Origin: Dactylosporangium sp040605635
Lineage (GTDB): Bacteria; Actinomycetota; Actinomycetes; Mycobacteriales; Micromonosporaceae
Direction: 5' to 3'
DNA: 64,000 nt
Assembly (NCBI RefSeq): GCF_040605635.1
Contig: NZ_JBEXDG010000014.1
Span: forward strand, 1 to 64,000
Below the pieces are notes generated by a model that was not told where the DNA came from, did not search any database, and saw only the letters and a list, made by a program, of their open reading frames with translations. Shown in pieces: positions 8,072 to 15,314 of this stretch. Position 1 is the first letter of the stretch. Each line of letters begins with the position of its first letter. Made by a program: the position numbers and the translations under genes.

Positions 8072-8104
8072 TGTGCCACCCGTCGTGACGCGGCGGGTGG
8101 CACA
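8072..8104. terminator. Hairpin between the protease and regulator genes
   Basis: TGTGCCACCCG (8072-8082) pairs perfectly with CGGGTGGCACA (8094-8104) across an 11-nt loop. It begins 28 bp after the protease stop and ends at the first possible start (GTG 8105) of the AfsR-like gene. It can serve as the protease terminator and might also mask the regulator's initiation region in a read-through transcript. Confidence 0.6.
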
Positions 8105-11100
8105 GTGGTGCGCATGCGGGTGGGCATCCTCGGGCCGTTGACGGTCGACGTCGCCGGGCGGCCGGTCGACGTCGGCGGCGCCCGGCTCAGGACGCTGCTG
8201 ATCCGGCTCGCCTGCGAGCCCGGCCGGCTGGTGCCCGTGGAGCGGATCGCCGCCACGCTGTGGCCGGACGCGACCCCCACCGACCCGGCGAACGCCGTGC
8301 AGTCCCTGGTGTCGCGGCTGCGCAAGACCCTCGACGGGGACCCGGCACTGGTGTCCGGCACCGGTGGGTACCTCCTCGACATCCCCGCCGACGACGTCGA
8401 CGCGCACCGCTTCGAACGGCTCGCCACCGCCGGGGCGAGGGCGCTGCGGGACGGCGACCGGGCCCGCGCCGCGACCCTGCTCGCCGACGCCCTGGACCTG
8501 TGGCGCGGCCCGCCGGCCGTCGGCGACGCGCTCGCCGCCCGCTGGCAGGAGCTGCGGCTGGCCGCGATCGAGGACCACGTCGAGGCCGCCGGGCCGCGCG
8601 CACCCGGCCTGGTGGCGCGGCTGCTGGAGCTCACCGCCGCCCACCCGCTGCGGGAGCGGCTCGCCGCGCACCTCATCGACGCCCTGCACGCCGAGGGCCG
8701 CCGCGCCGAGGCCCTCGCGGCGTTCGAGGAGTGCCGGCACCGCCTCGCCGAGGAGCTCGGCGTCGACCCGTCGCCGCAGCTGCGCCGGGCGCACCTGCGG
8801 GCCCTCACCGACCGGCCCGCCGAGATCCTGCGGACCCCGCTGACCAGCTTCGTCGGCCGCGACGACGACGTCGAGCGGCTCGGCACGCAGATCCTCGACC
8901 GGCGCCTCGTCACGCTCGTCGGTCCCGGCGGCGCCGGCAAGACCCGCCTCGCCACGACGGTGGCCGCCACCGATCCGCACGCCGTCTGGCTGGTCGAGCT
9001 CGCCCCCGTCGCCGAGGCCGCCGACGTGCCCGCCGCCGTCCTGCGCGCCCTCGACACCGGTGGGCAGCTGGAGTCGCCGCAGCGGACCCGCCGCGTCGAC
9101 GTCACCGGCCGGATCGCGGAGCTGCTCGCCCCCGTCGACGGGCTGCTCGTCCTCGACAACTGCGAGCACGTCGTGGCGGCCGCCGCGGCGCTCAGCGAGG
9201 ACCTGCTGGGCCGCTGCCCGAAGCTGCGCGTCCTGGCGACCAGCCGGGAGCCGCTCGGCATCCTCGGCGAGACCCTCTTCCCCGTCGGCCCGCTCGCGCC
9301 GGAGCCCGCGGTGCGGCTGCTGGCGGACCGGGCCGAGGCGGTGCGGCCCGGCTTCGCGGTGACCCCCGCCGCGGCCGAGATCTGCCGCCGGCTCGACGGG
9401 CTGCCCCTGGCGATCGAGCTGGCCGCGGCCCGGCTGCGCTCGTTCACCGCCGAGCAGCTCGTGGCCCGCCTCGACGACCGCTTCCGGCTGCTGACCGGCG
9501 GCAGCCGCACCGCGCTGCCCCGCCACCGGACGCTGCACGCGGTGGTCGCCTGGAGCTGGGACCTGCTCGAGGAGCGCGATGGCGACTTCGGCGCCGCCAT
9601 CGCGGTGTTCCCCGGTGCGTTCGACGCCGACGCGGCGGCGGCGGTCGCGGGTGTACCGGATGCGCAGCCCCTCCTGGACCAGCTCGTGGACCGGTCGCTG
9701 CTGCAGATGGTCGCCGGTGACACGGTCAGGTACCGGATGCTGGAGACGATCCGCGAGTTCGCCCTGGAGGAGCTCATCCGGGCTGGCCGGGCCGAGGGGG
9801 CCAGGTCCGCGCACGCCGCGCACTTCCTGGCCCTCGCCGAGCGGGCCGAGCCGCACCTGCGCACCGGCGCGCAGGTCGACTGGCTGGCCCGCCTGCGCCC
9901 CGAGCGGGCGAACCTGCACGCCGCCGTCACGCACGCCTGCGACAGCGGCGACACCGTCACCGCGTTCCGGCTCGGCGCCGCCTGCGCCTGGTTCTGGACG
10001 TTCGAGGACAACCACGCGGAGGCCGCCGGGCTGCTCGGGCGGATCCTCGCCGTCCCCGGCGACGTGCCCCTGGGGCTGCGCACCGTCGTCATGGCGGTGT
10101 ACGTCATCAACTGCGGCTTCGCCGGGGACTTCCAGTTCGCCGACGGTCTGCTCGACGAGGTCCTGGACCTGTCCCGGCGGGTCCCGGCCGCCGGCGCCCA
10201 CCCGTTCGTCGCGCTGGTCGAGCCGGTCGTGATGATGTTCCGCGACGACAGCGCCCACGGCGCCCCCGCGATCGAGCGCCGCCTCGCCGAGCCCCTCGAC
10301 GCCTGGTCGCGGGGGATGCTGCTGGCGATCCTCGGTTACCTGCGGGAGAACGACGGCGACCTGGCCGGCATGCTCGCCGCGCAGGAGGCGGCCGCGGTCG
10401 CGTTCCGCGAGGTGGGGGAGCGGTGGGGACTGTCGATGACGCTCGCCTCGATCGCCGACGCGCGGGCCCGCCGCGGCGACTTCGCCACGGCCGCCGCGCT
10501 GTTCGCCGAGTCGATCGAGCTGCACCACCAGCTCGGCGTGCACACCAGCGAGGCGTACCAGCGGATCCGGCTCGCCTCGGTGCGCCGGCACACGGACGGC
10601 GTCGCGGCCGCCCGCGCCGAGCTGCTCCGCTTCGCCGAGGACCCGGCGGCGCTGCCCCGCGACGTGTCGCACGCGATGCTGGAGCTCGGCCAGCTGGCCC
10701 GCCACGACGGCGACCTCGCGGAGGCCGGACGCCGCTACGCGGAGGCGTGGCGGGGGCAGGCCAGTTCGCCGCTGGTCGCGCCGCAGTACCGGGCGATCAT
10801 CATGGTCGCCATGGCGCAGCTGGACCTGCGGCGCGGCGACCCGGCGTCGGCCGGCGACCGCCTCGCCGAGGCGCTGCGGATCGCGTTGCCGGTGCGGGAC
10901 ATGCCGGTCGTGGCGCAGATCGCGGTCGGCGCGGCGGCGCTGTCCGCCGCGCTCGGCGACCCGGTGACCGCGGCCTCGCTGCTCGGGGTGGCCCGCCGGC
11001 TGGCCGGCGGGGACGACCTGTCCAACGCGGACCTCGTCGCGCAGTCCGCGGCGCTGCGTGACGCGCTCGGCCCGCCGGGCTTCGACGACGCCGTGCGCCG

Positions 11101-11203
11101 CGGCGCGGCCCTGGACCGTGCCGCGGCGCTGGAGCTCATCTCACGCTTTGCGGCGGTAGGCGCGGACGGCGAGCGGCGCGAAGACCGCCAGGATGCCCAG
11201 TGA
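8105..11203 (+). CDS. AfsR/SARP-type transcriptional regulator with NB-ARC and TPR-like region
   Basis: A 1032-residue regulator. An N-terminal OmpR-like winged helix (about 1-95, MRVGILGPLTVDVAGRPVDV) is followed by a bacterial transcriptional activation domain (about 97-240), an NB-ARC ATPase with P-loop LVGPGGAGKTRLAT (about 270-285) and Walker B-like LLVLDNCEH, then a long helical C-terminus. This is the AfsR layout; such proteins often activate secondary metabolism or secretion genes. The start may be GTG 8105, GTG 8108 or ATG 8114; no clear Shine-Dalgarno is present. The last 63 bp overlap the 3' end of the convergent permease gene. No biosynthetic cluster is evident beside it, so the targets are unknown. 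Confidence 0.88.
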   Translation: MVRMRVGILGPLTVDVAGRPVDVGGARLRTLLIRLACEPGRLVPVERIAATLWPDATPTDPANAVQSLVSRLRKTLDGDPALVSGTGGYLLDIPADDVDAHRFERLATAGARALRDGDRARAATLLADALDLWRGPPAVGDALAARWQELRLAAIEDHVEAAGPRAPGLVARLLELTAAHPLRERLAAHLIDALHAEGRRAEALAAFEECRHRLAEELGVDPSPQLRRAHLRALTDRPAEILRTPLTSFVGRDDDVERLGTQILDRRLVTLVGPGGAGKTRLATTVAATDPHAVWLVELAPVAEAADVPAAVLRALDTGGQLESPQRTRRVDVTGRIAELLAPVDGLLVLDNCEHVVAAAAALSEDLLGRCPKLRVLATSREPLGILGETLFPVGPLAPEPAVRLLADRAEAVRPGFAVTPAAAEICRRLDGLPLAIELAAARLRSFTAEQLVARLDDRFRLLTGGSRTALPRHRTLHAVVAWSWDLLEERDGDFGAAIAVFPGAFDADAAAAVAGVPDAQPLLDQLVDRSLLQMVAGDTVRYRMLETIREFALEELIRAGRAEGARSAHAAHFLALAERAEPHLRTGAQVDWLARLRPERANLHAAVTHACDSGDTVTAFRLGAACAWFWTFEDNHAEAAGLLGRILAVPGDVPLGLRTVVMAVYVINCGFAGDFQFADGLLDEVLDLSRRVPAAGAHPFVALVEPVVMMFRDDSAHGAPAIERRLAEPLDAWSRGMLLAILGYLRENDGDLAGMLAAQEAAAVAFREVGERWGLSMTLASIADARARRGDFATAAALFAESIELHHQLGVHTSEAYQRIRLASVRRHTDGVAAARAELLRFAEDPAALPRDVSHAMLELGQLARHDGDLAEAGRRYAEAWRGQASSPLVAPQYRAIIMVAMAQLDLRRGDPASAGDRLAEALRIALPVRDMPVVAQIAVGAAALSAALGDPVTAASLLGVARRLAGGDDLSNADLVAQSAALRDALGPPGFDDAVRRGAALDRAAALELISRFAAVGADGERREDRQDAQ

Positions 11204-11932
11204 CCACAGGACGGTCTTGACGACCGCGTCGAGGACCGGGCCGCCGACCATCAGCCCGCGGGCGGCCTGCATCGCGTCGGCGACCGGGTTGACCTTGACC
11301 CACGCCTGCAGCCAGCCGGGCAGCGTGTCCGTCGGGACGAGCACGTTGGTGCCGAACGTCAGCGGGAACATGATCACGAAGCCGAGGCCCTGGACCGCGC
11401 CGGGCTCCCTGACCAGCATGCCGAGCAGCACGAACATCCAGCTGAAGCTGAACGCCAGGAACATCACCAGCAGGCACGCCGCGAGGACCGCGAGCGGGTT
11501 CGTGCCGAAGCGGAAGCCGAGGACGTATCCGAAGCCGAGCATCACCACGATCGACACCACGAACCGGATCATGTCGCCGAGGACGCCACCGATGAGCGGC
11601 GCGGACCGGCCGATCGGCAGGCTGCGGAAGCGGTCGAAGACGCCGGTCTTGATGTCGGTGTTGAGGCTGACCCCGGTCGGCGCCGACGCGAAGAGCACGT
11701 TCTGCACCAGCAGCGCCGGCAGCAGGAACTGCAGGTAGTCGTGGCGGGAGCCGGCGATGGCGCCGCCCAGCAGGTACACGAACAGGACGATGAAGATGAT
11801 CGGCTGCAGCGTCACGTCCAGCAGCTGCTCCGGGGTGCGCATCGTCTTGATCAGGCTCCGCCGGGCCATCACCAGGCTGTGCCTGACCAGCCCGAACGGG
11901 CGTCCCGGGACGGCGGCGGTCAATGTGGTCAC
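11141..11932 (-). CDS. ABC-2 type transporter permease (DrrB-like)
   Basis: A 263-residue integral membrane protein with about six hydrophobic segments, including IIFIVLFVYLLGGAIAG, FVVSIVVMLGFGYVLGF and LAVLAACLLVMFLAFSFSW. The late text QGLGFVIMFPLTFGTNVLVPTDTLPGWLQ is typical of daunorubicin-resistance permeases. The GTG start overlaps the ATPase stop (GTGA), so the two are coupled and form one exporter. Substrate is unknown; DrrAB relatives export antibiotics or lipids. Its 3' end overlaps the AfsR-like gene by 63 bp tail to tail. Confidence 0.88.
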   Translation of the reverse strand: MTTLTAAVPGRPFGLVRHSLVMARRSLIKTMRTPEQLLDVTLQPIIFIVLFVYLLGGAIAGSRHDYLQFLLPALLVQNVLFASAPTGVSLNTDIKTGVFDRFRSLPIGRSAPLIGGVLGDMIRFVVSIVVMLGFGYVLGFRFGTNPLAVLAACLLVMFLAFSFSWMFVLLGMLVREPGAVQGLGFVIMFPLTFGTNVLVPTDTLPGWLQAWVKVNPVADAMQAARGLMVGGPVLDAVVKTVLWSLGILAVFAPLAVRAYRRKA

Positions 11933-12882
11933 GCGGCCACCTCCTGTTTGCGGCTCCCGCCGCGGGTGAGGGTGAAGAAGACCTCGTCGAGGCTCGGCAG
12001 GTGCAGCGACAGCTCGATCACGTCGATGCCCTGTTGTTCGAGGCTGCGCACGACGGCGCCGAGGGCCTTCGCGTCGTCGACGGGCACTGACAGCACCCCA
12101 CGTCCTCGCGACTCGACGCTTTTACCGGTCAGGTTCGTGAGGATGGTCTCGACGGCGCTCAGGTCCGCCGGGTCGGCCGGGCGCACGCTGATGGTCTGGC
12201 CGCCGACGATGTGCTTGAGCTGGGCCGGCGTGCCGTGCGCGATCACCTTGCCGTGGTCGATCACGGAGATCTCGTCGGCGAGCGCGTCGGCCTCCTCCAG
12301 GTACTGCGTGGTGAGCAGCACCGTGGTGCCCTCCCGCACCTGTGCCCGGACCATGTTCCAGACGTCCTCGCGTTTCGCCGGGTCGAGGCCGGTGGTCGGC
12401 TCGTCGAGGTAGACGATCGCGGGCCGCCCCACCAGGCTCGCGGCCAGGTCGAGGCGGCGCCGCATGCCGCCGGAGTAGGTCTTGACCAGCCGGTCGGCGG
12501 CCTCGCTGAGGTCGAACTCGGCGAGCAGGTGCGCCGCCCGGCTCCTGGCGTCGCGTCGGCGCAGGTCGAGCAGCTGGCCGATGAGGACCAGGTTCTCGGT
12601 CCCGGTCAGGTCCTCGTCGACGGAGGCGAACTGGCCGGTCAGCCCGCTGATGCGGCGGACCTCGGCCGGGCGTTTGACGACGTCGTGGCCGCCGACGACC
12701 GCGGTGCCCGCGTCGGGGCGCAGCAGGGTGGCGAGGATCCGCACGGCGGTGGTCTTGCCGGCGCCGTTGGGCCCGAGGACCCCGAGCACGGTGCCCGGCT
12801 CGGCGGCGAGGTCCACGCCCGCCAGGGCGGTGGTCGTGCCGAAGCGCTTGACCAGGCCCGTGGCCTGGAAAGCGAAGCTCAT
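11929..12882 (-). CDS. ABC transporter ATP-binding protein (DrrA-like)
   Basis: A 317-residue ATPase of the daunorubicin-resistance (DrrA) type. It has Walker A GPNGAGKTTAV (about 38-48), a Q-loop, signature YSGGMRRRLDLA, Walker B AIVYLDEPTTGLDP and a switch-His region TTQYLEEADALADE. The roughly 90-residue C-terminal extension after the nucleotide domain (VRPADPADLSAVETILTNL onward) is also typical of DrrA. It is the first gene of a two-gene exporter operon that is divergent from the cysteine dioxygenase operon. Confidence 0.9.
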   Translation of the reverse strand: MSFAFQATGLVKRFGTTTALAGVDLAAEPGTVLGVLGPNGAGKTTAVRILATLLRPDAGTAVVGGHDVVKRPAEVRRISGLTGQFASVDEDLTGTENLVLIGQLLDLRRRDARSRAAHLLAEFDLSEAADRLVKTYSGGMRRRLDLAASLVGRPAIVYLDEPTTGLDPAKREDVWNMVRAQVREGTTVLLTTQYLEEADALADEISVIDHGKVIAHGTPAQLKHIVGGQTISVRPADPADLSAVETILTNLTGKSVESRGRGVLSVPVDDAKALGAVVRSLEQQGIDVIELSLHLPSLDEVFFTLTRGGSRKQEVAA

Positions 12883-12984
12883 GGTTGCGTTCCCCCTTTG
12901 GTGTGTCCTCCGTCAGGGTGCCGGAAACCTCTGTCATTTCGCGCACATCCGTCTGTCTCCGTCGCACACGACGATCAAGTGTGG

Positions 12985-13004
12985 TAGTAATTCCTACTAA
13001 GTAG
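12985..13004. promoter_or_regulatory. Overlapping small palindromes upstream of cysteine dioxygenase
   Basis: TAGTA-N5-TACTA (12985-12999) overlaps CTACT-A-AGTAG (12994-13004) in an AT-rich island 24 bp before the cysteine dioxygenase start. It is a plausible operator or promoter element in the 145-bp divergent region. The regulator is not known. Confidence 0.4.
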
Positions 13005-13027
13005 ATGCGAATACTGGAGAATCTGCG

Positions 13028-13483
13028 ATGACTGTCTCGACCCGGACGGACCTGCTCTCCGTCGCCCGCTGGCACGCCGAGGACCCGGCCACGTGGCCGT
13101 TCGAGCCCCGCTACGATCCGCGCACGCGGTGGTACGGCAAGCTGCACACCGCCGACGACCACGAGGTGTGGCTGCTCACCTGGCTGCCCGGCCAGGCCAC
13201 CGACCTGCACGACCACGGCGGCTCGGCCGGCGCCTTCACCGTCGTGTCCGGCGAGATCGTCGAGCAGACCGTGCGGGACGGCTCGCTGCTCGACACGACG
13301 ATGACCGCGGGGGCCGGCCGCCGCTTCGGCGCCCACCACGTGCACCGGGTCGTCAACACCGGCACCCGCCCGGCGATCACCGTCCACGCGTACAGCCCCG
13401 CGCTGACCGTCATGACCCGCTACCGGCTGCACGAGGGGCGCCTGTCCGTGGAGTCCATCCAGCAGGCGGGAGCGGACTGGTGA
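13028..13483 (+). CDS. Cysteine dioxygenase family cupin
   Basis: A 151-residue cupin matching bacterial cysteine dioxygenases, which oxidise cysteine to cysteine sulfinate. The three iron ligands are visible: His61 and His63 in TDLHDHGGS and His106 in GAHHVHRVVN, with the cupin motif GAFTVVSGEI between. Substrate Arg and Tyr residues fit RYRLHEG and VHAYSP. The downstream rhodanese starts inside its stop (GTGA), so the two form an operon that would couple cysteine oxidation to sulfur transfer. A related thiol could be the true substrate. Confidence 0.88.
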   Translation: MTVSTRTDLLSVARWHAEDPATWPFEPRYDPRTRWYGKLHTADDHEVWLLTWLPGQATDLHDHGGSAGAFTVVSGEIVEQTVRDGSLLDTTMTAGAGRRFGAHHVHRVVNTGTRPAITVHAYSPALTVMTRYRLHEGRLSVESIQQAGADW

Positions 13484-13863
13484 GCGGCCGTTCGATCGAC
13501 GAGATCCTGGCCTCGGCGCGGGAGCGGCTGACCCGGGTGACCCCCGCCGAGGTCCCGGACGGCGCGGTCCTCGTGGACATCCGCCCCGCCGCGCAGCGGG
13601 CCGCCGAGGGGGAGATCCCCGGCGCGCTGATCGTCGAGCGCAACGTCCTGGAGTGGCGCTTCGACCCCCGCAGCGATGCGCGGCTGCCCATCGCCGACCG
13701 CTACGACCTGCCCGTCGTCGTCTTCTGCTCCGAGGGCTACACGTCCTCGCTCGCCGCCGCCGCGCTGCAGGACCTGGGCCTGCACCTCGCGACCGACCTG
13801 ACCGGCGGCTTCCAGGCGTGGAAGCGGGCGGGCCTGCCGATCGCCGGCGCGGTGGCAAACTAG
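13480..13863 (+). CDS. Rhodanese-like sulfurtransferase
   Basis: A 127-residue single-domain rhodanese. The active-site loop is VVVFCSEGYTSSLAA with catalytic Cys83, preceded by LVDIRPAAQRAAEGEIPGAL and followed by GGFQAWKRAGLPI near the C-terminus, all family hallmarks. The GTG at 13480 overlaps the cysteine dioxygenase stop codon, which implies translational coupling. It probably moves sulfane sulfur produced during cysteine breakdown. Its acceptor is unknown. Confidence 0.88.
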   Translation: MSGRSIDEILASARERLTRVTPAEVPDGAVLVDIRPAAQRAAEGEIPGALIVERNVLEWRFDPRSDARLPIADRYDLPVVVFCSEGYTSSLAAAALQDLGLHLATDLTGGFQAWKRAGLPIAGAVAN

Positions 13864-13867
13864 GGGC

Positions 13868-14146
13868 GTGAAGCTGAAGCTGGACCTGCATGACATCTTC
13901 AACCGCAGGGGCGACATCGACCGCGCGTTGAAGTCGATCATCGACGAGGCGGTGGCCAAGCGGGCCACTCTCGTGGAGATCATCCCGGGGAAGGGCTCGG
14001 GGGCGCTGAAGAAGCGGGTCCTGCGCTTCCTCGACCAGCGGGAGATCAAGGCCCTCTACCACCGGGTCGAGAAGGACTCCGACAACTTCGGGCGGCTCTT
14101 CGTGCACTTCCGGTGGAACGAGTCGACCGGTCGCGGGCGGCGCTAG
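13868..14146 (+). CDS. Smr-domain protein
   Basis: A 92-residue stand-alone Smr domain. It starts LKLDLHDIF (the LDLH motif), then VEIIPGKGSGALKKRVLRFL, where PGKGSG replaces the usual HGxGxG loop, and ends in a basic tail. Smr domains in MutS2 and related proteins nick or bind branched DNA or RNA. The HG-to-PG change at the loop may alter activity. It starts with GTG only 4 bp after the rhodanese stop, so it is probably the third gene of that operon. Its stop TAG shares the palindrome CTAG with the stop of the convergent lipoprotein gene. Confidence 0.8.
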   Translation: MKLKLDLHDIFNRRGDIDRALKSIIDEAVAKRATLVEIIPGKGSGALKKRVLRFLDQREIKALYHRVEKDSDNFGRLFVHFRWNESTGRGRR

Positions 14147-14706
14147 AGCTTGATGTCGAGGGCGACCACGTTCGTGCCGTCCGGGCGGGTGCTCTCCCCG
14201 GTGCGGATCGTCGTGGTGCCCTGGACGCCGAGGCCGTAGCTGACGTAGCCCTCGTAGTCGCCGGTCCGCTCGTACGCCAGCAGGCGACGGTAGCCGACGT
14301 CGTGCCTGCCCGCGGTGGTGTGGCTGCCCGCCGGGGTGAACACGACGCTCAGCAGCGTCGCGCCCGGCAGGTCGACCGGCTCTCCGGAGCCGTCCCGGAC
14401 GACGTTCCGCACGATCCGCACGGTGTACGACGGCAGCGGTCCCCTGAAGGCGAACGTGATCCTCTCGTAGCCTTCGGCGGCGTGGTCACCGGTGCGGACC
14501 TCGACCAGGATCGGGACCGGGGGGACGGCCGGGTCGTGCCTGACGCTGATGTCCGTCGTCCAGCGGTCCTCTGTGCCGGTGGTCCGGCTGGGGCTGGTGC
14601 CGGTCGTCGGTGGCGGGCCGGAGCTTCTGCCGGCTTTTGTCGCGGTGGCTTCGGGTGTGCAGGCGGCGAGCAGGACAACGAGGGCGAGTGGCAGCAGTCG
14701 GGTCAT
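14143..14706 (-). CDS. AMIN-like domain lipoprotein
   Basis: A 187-residue exported lipoprotein. The signal is MTRLLPLALVVLLAAC with lipobox LAAC, so Cys16 would be lipidated. A Thr/Ser/Pro-rich linker (about 17-50) precedes a beta-rich domain with DISVRHDP, YERITFAFRGPLPSYTVRIV and GRHDVGYRRLLAYERTGDYE, matching the AMIN-like lipoproteins of actinobacteria. AMIN-type folds often bind wall glycans; ligand here is unknown. Its stop codon is the complementary half of the CTAG that ends the Smr gene. Confidence 0.75.
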   Translation of the reverse strand: MTRLLPLALVVLLAACTPEATATKAGRSSGPPPTTGTSPSRTTGTEDRWTTDISVRHDPAVPPVPILVEVRTGDHAAEGYERITFAFRGPLPSYTVRIVRNVVRDGSGEPVDLPGATLLSVVFTPAGSHTTAGRHDVGYRRLLAYERTGDYEGYVSYGLGVQGTTTIRTGESTRPDGTNVVALDIKL

Positions 14707-14748
14707 GCGCTATCGACGCGCGTGCCGCCGCGCTGGTTGTCCTCGTGC

Positions 14749-15129
14749 TCAGAACGCGTCCACGGCGTCGGCGAGGGAGCAGACGGACACCAGGCGCAGG
14801 ACGGTCCAGTCGGCGTCGGTCCAGTCGATGGTGTCCGGGGTCGGCAGCGGCCGGCCGTGCCGCTGGTGGACGGCGATGACGCTGCGGGCGTACCCGGCGA
14901 GGGAGATCGAGTCGACGGCCCTGCCGGCGGCGGTGATGCTCTGCCGGACCGCGGCGGCGTGCTGGTCGACCTTCGCCAGCAGGAACGGCTGGGCCAGGGC
15001 CTCGACCAGGCCGTCGACGCCGACCATGGCCATCACCTGGTCGAGCTGGAAGCGGGCGTCGAGCTCGGCGGTGGCCAGATAGCCGGCGTCGAAGGCGGTC
15101 GGGGCGGCGGGGGTGAGTTCGTTGTTCAT
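14749..15129 (-). CDS. DUF6401-like small protein
   Basis: A 126-residue soluble protein. The central text VMAMVGVDGLVEALAQPFLLAKVDQHAAAVRQSI resembles DUF6401 proteins of actinobacteria, which are sometimes linked by context to natural-product clusters. I chose ATG 15129 where the conserved body starts. No catalytic motif is visible. It lies 42 bp upstream of the lipoprotein gene on the same strand and may be cotranscribed. No biosynthetic genes are nearby to support a role in natural-product synthesis. Confidence 0.55.
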   Translation of the reverse strand: MNNELTPAAPTAFDAGYLATAELDARFQLDQVMAMVGVDGLVEALAQPFLLAKVDQHAAAVRQSITAAGRAVDSISLAGYARSVIAVHQRHGRPLPTPDTIDWTDADWTVLRLVSVCSLADAVDAF

Positions 15130-15314
15130 GGACGATGACGCTAGGCAGTCCGGAGCCGCTCGGGACCCCCAACAACCATCCGGCACCCGTTCATGACCCA
15201 CTGCACTCCGTACGGGCGACAAACCCTTGCTTTTCTCGTCCTGCCGGTGGTTTTTGTCCGCAGATTTTGTCGGTGGTGGCGTGCAGAATGTGGGCACCCC
15301 ACAGGAGGCACCCC

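Noticed and set aside
7093..10110. Very long minus-strand frames opposite the protease and AfsR-like genes
   Set aside because: They are shadows of strong plus-strand genes with clear domains. The translations have no recognisable motif.
8105..12882. Secondary-metabolite cluster marked by the AfsR-like regulator and DrrAB exporter
   Set aside because: No polyketide synthase, peptide synthetase or tailoring genes lie around them. Regulator and exporter are convergent and may be unrelated.
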